Shown piece by piece: positions 24,332-25,775 of a DNA stretch of 25,775 nt (positions are counted from its first letter, which is position 1; every line of letters begins with the position of its first letter). The notes below the pieces were generated by a model, which saw nothing but the letters and a program-made list of their open reading frames with translations, was not told where the DNA came from and ran no database searches. The DNA lies in the IMG/VR virus record IMGVR_UViG_3300042310_000502, positions 1 through 25,775 of that record, one strand, 5' to 3'. Both the position numbers and the translations under genes were made by a program. This DNA is from a virus.

Positions 24332-24872
24332 GTGGAAATATGTCGCTATCATTGGCTCTACAGTTGGTTTTTGTTACTGGTTGCATAGCTTGGATATGGA
24401 AAGAGTTGAGCTAAAGAACCGTGAGGCCATTTCTAAGGCCATCACCAGTGCAAATAATGCCGCGGTAAAGTCCTGCCAAGACGCACAACTTATAACCCAA
24501 GAGGTATCACGTGATTATCAGAACGCTGTTGCTGATTTGCGGGGTAAGCTTGCTGACGCTAAGCGGCTGCGCCCAAACTCCTGTATCGAAGTGTACTCAG
24601 CCCTTGCCGCCAGCAGACGTAATGCAGCCTCCCTCGCAGCAAAGCTTCCTAGAGAGGATGCAGGAATTGCTCAAAAACGCGGAGTGAATAGCGATGATCT
24701 GCTAGACTTCGCGGGTGATGCGGAGGAGGCAAGATTACGGCTAATCGCGTGCCAAGATTTTAACAGGAAAGAAGGCTTGGTGGCGCAAAAACTAGAGCTG
24801 GCCAGCAATCCTGTGAATTGTGGGTCGGGTTATCTGCCTAAGTACGATTGCTATGTTAGTGGGGGTGATTGA
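24306..24872 (+). CDS. Inner-membrane spanin (Rz-like)
   Basis: The i-spanin pairs with an outer-membrane lipoprotein across the periplasm to fuse the two membranes at lysis. The 188-aa protein has one N-terminal membrane anchor (about residues 11-29, KYVAIIGSTVGFCYWLHSL), then a charged helical region (MERVELKNREAISKAITSAN and on) predicted periplasmic. A GGAAGG site lies six bases before the ATG. The strongest support is that a complete Rz1-type lipoprotein gene is embedded in its +1 frame (24511-24687), the arrangement known from lambda Rz/Rz1. The protein continues about 60 residues past the end of Rz1, ending with a Cys-containing segment (NCGSGYLPKYDCYVSGGD), which is longer than usual for Rz. 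Confidence 0.85.
   Translation: MPILTILSKWKYVAIIGSTVGFCYWLHSLDMERVELKNREAISKAITSANNAAVKSCQDAQLITQEVSRDYQNAVADLRGKLADAKRLRPNSCIEVYSALAASRRNAASLAAKLPREDAGIAQKRGVNSDDLLDFAGDAEEARLRLIACQDFNRKEGLVAQKLELASNPVNCGSGYLPKYDCYVSGGD
24511..24687 (+). CDS. Outer-membrane spanin lipoprotein (Rz1-like), embedded in the i-spanin gene
   Basis: A 58-codon gene lies wholly inside the i-spanin gene in the +1 frame. It starts with GTG at 24511, with AAGAGG six bases upstream, and ends at TGA 24685-24687. The product has a short signal peptide (IIRTLLLICGVSLLTLSGC) with a clear lipobox L17-S18-G19-C20, so it would be lipidated at Cys20 and moved to the outer membrane. The mature part is short and Pro/Gln-rich (QPLPPADVMQPPSQQSFLE), as in known Rz1 proteins, ending in a helix LERMQELLKNAE. 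This combination of frame, lipobox and Pro-rich composition is diagnostic of an o-spanin, and implies a host with an outer membrane. Confidence 0.9.
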   Translation: MIIRTLLLICGVSLLTLSGCAQTPVSKCTQPLPPADVMQPPSQQSFLERMQELLKNAE

Positions 24873-24876
24873 TACT

Positions 24877-25176
24877 ATGTTCGTGACCTCAACCCCGCTC
24901 GTCGCTGACGGCTCGACCCCTCCTGTTACCTACACTGGTCCAGTTAAAGGTACAGTCGCTGCGTGGGGGGCATTTGGGGGAGGTACCCTCGTCATGCAAA
25001 TGTCTCCCGACAGCGGAACGACTTGGATTAACCTTGACCCAACAGGGTCGACAGCCGCCACCTTCACCGCAAACGGCGTGGGCAATTTTCAACTAAACAT
25101 GCCGTGCCAACTGCGAGCGGTTTTGTCGGGAGCAACCTCCCCCAGTGTGAATATATCTTGGAACGAAACTGTTTAG
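24877..25176 (+). CDS. Small beta-rich protein, copy A of a paralogous pair
   Basis: The function is unknown. The ATG at 24877 is chosen because GGGGGTGA lies eight bases upstream; an in-frame ATG at 24853 would overlap the i-spanin. The 99-aa product has KGTVAAWGAFGGGTLVMQMS, then PDSGTTWINLD and ATFTANGVGNFQLN, ending with GATSPSVNISWNETV. The strand pattern 'GGGT..L..SPDGGTTW' is typical of compact beta-sandwich phage virion proteins. The next gene encodes a clear paralogue. Placement after the lysis genes and before another tail-type gene suggests a virion accessory or adsorption role, but this is inference. Confidence 0.78.
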   Translation: MFVTSTPLVADGSTPPVTYTGPVKGTVAAWGAFGGGTLVMQMSPDSGTTWINLDPTGSTAATFTANGVGNFQLNMPCQLRAVLSGATSPSVNISWNETV

Positions 25177-25221
25177 GAAGACTGCCTACAAACCCAATCA
25201 CTTTTTAAAGGAAACCAAGCC

Positions 25222-25515
25222 ATGGCTATTTTAGAAACGTTAACTGCTAATGGTACTACTGCTGTAGACCGTTTCAGCGGCTTCGCTAGGGGAACTGTTT
25301 GGGTCAGCGGCAACTTTGGTGGCGGTACATTTGTGTTAGAAGTGTCCCGTGATGAGGGCGTCACTTGGATTCTCGCTGACACCAGTATCGCTTCCGCTAC
25401 CACCTTCACGGCCAACGATAGGGGGAATTTCCAAGTCTCGGCAAATTATTCATTGCGGGAACGGCTGTATGGTGCAACCAACCCCAATATTTTTGTAGCG
25501 GTAGACGTATGGTAA
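25222..25515 (+). CDS. Small beta-rich protein, copy B of a paralogous pair
   Basis: The function is unknown. The 97-aa protein starts MAILETLTANGTTAVDRFSG and shares its body with the previous gene: RGTVWVSGNFGGGTFVLEVS, RDEGVTWILAD, ATTFTANDRGNFQVS and YGATNPNIFVAV. By eye about 35 of 78 positions are identical to copy A without gaps (GFARGTV to the C-terminus). A strong AAAGGA site lies upstream of the ATG. Its stop overlaps the start of the next gene (ATGGTAA). It is probably a beta-sandwich virion or adsorption protein. Confidence 0.82.
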   Translation: MAILETLTANGTTAVDRFSGFARGTVWVSGNFGGGTFVLEVSRDEGVTWILADTSIASATTFTANDRGNFQVSANYSLRERLYGATNPNIFVAVDVW

Positions 25516-25775
25516 CATCCCCAACATCCTTTCCTGTAGTTGGTGTAGCGAACAGTGGCCCGACCACCATCGTGTACCCCGCCACCACGCCTGTGCTTGA
25601 CCTGTTGAGTGTACAACCTTCAGCGGCATGGGACTTGTACAAACTGAAAAGCACCTACGCTGGCGCAGCGGTTCGGGTCAGGCGGTCAAACGATAATCTT
25701 GAAGCTGATATTGGTTTTAACGCGAACGGCAAGCTGGATGAAGTAGCCTTGATGCAGCACATGGTGCCGAACGGG
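25509..25775 (+). CDS. Tail-type protein with arabinofuranosidase-B-like domain (N-terminal part)
   Basis: The gene runs off the right edge; 89 codons are visible. It starts with ATG at 25509, overlapping the previous stop by seven bases. After a short N-terminus (MVTSPTSFPVVGVANSGPTT) come LDLLSVQPSAAWDLYKLKST, YAGAAVRVRRSNDNLEADIG and FNANGKLDEVALMQHM. The string 'A..L.KL.S.Y.G.A.RVRRS.DN...DIGF...G..D..AL' is the one found in phage tail and fibre proteins annotated with an alpha-L-arabinofuranosidase B catalytic-like domain, a family that binds or cuts sugars. In phages the role is usually presumed to be host-glycan binding; enzymatic activity is not shown. Most of the protein, including active-site residues, lies beyond the window. 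Confidence 0.82.
   Translation, partial: MVTSPTSFPVVGVANSGPTTIVYPATTPVLDLLSVQPSAAWDLYKLKSTYAGAAVRVRRSNDNLEADIGFNANGKLDEVALMQHMVPNG

Noticed and set aside
21952-25775. Diversity-generating retroelement expected from the BPP-1-like head genes
   Set aside because: No reverse transcriptase, template repeat or A-rich variable repeat pair could be seen in the tail genes of the window.

Overview
The window is part of a tailed-phage (podovirus-like) genome of a dsDNA virus. It holds almost the whole virion morphogenesis cluster plus most of a lysis module, tightly packed on the + strand, with a short leftward-transcribed block at the left edge. Head genes resemble the module known from Bordetella phage BPP-1 (capsid, Bbp16-type cement and Bbp19-type small proteins). 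The neck, tail and ejection genes follow the T7-like podovirus plan: gp8-type portal, gp11-type adaptor, nozzle, and three internal virion proteins. No integrase, repressor, reverse transcriptase, tRNA, IS element or CRISPR array is visible. The host cannot be named from the sequence. Shine-Dalgarno sites of AAGGA/GGAGG type indicate a Gram-negative-like translation system, and an Rz/Rz1 spanin pair indicates a host with an outer membrane.

Layout. 1-329 (minus): one small gene, and the ribosome site and start codon of a second that leaves the window. 330-902: a divergent control region with a strong leftward sigma70-type promoter, a four-copy TTTTTTACGT array directly upstream of it, and ten TACCC/GGGTA pentamers, some in 9-bp tandem pairs. 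903-3266: small HTH protein, small and large terminase. 3282-9051: small Gly-rich protein, portal, candidate decoration and staple proteins, Bbp19-like protein, scaffold, major capsid protein, cement protein and a small hypothetical, closed by a clear intrinsic terminator (9077-9111). 9126-21888: adaptor, nozzle, GNAT-like protein, then three internal virion (ejection) proteins, the second with a lytic transglycosylase domain and the third a 2222-residue polyvalent megaprotein. 21952-23749: tail fibre or receptor-binding protein and a tiny companion. 23755-24872: lysis genes (membrane/coiled-coil protein, two-TM holin candidate, Rz-like i-spanin with an embedded Rz1 lipoprotein). 24877-25775: two paralogous small beta-rich proteins and the start of a tail protein with an arabinofuranosidase-B-like motif, cut by the window end.

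How it works together. Terminase packages DNA through the portal into a capsid built on the scaffold and stabilised by cement proteins. Adaptor, nozzle and fibre form the short tail. On infection the three internal proteins would be ejected, the transglycosylase opening the peptidoglycan. At the end of the cycle the holin candidate and spanins disrupt the envelope; no endolysin was recognised here. Points most worth a second look are the repeat arrays upstream of the packaging genes, the megaprotein (tandem N-terminal duplication, HExxH motif, polyvalent-protein domain), the paralogous pair at the right end, and three genes that simple ORF lists miss (23591-23749, 24511-24687, 25509-25775).
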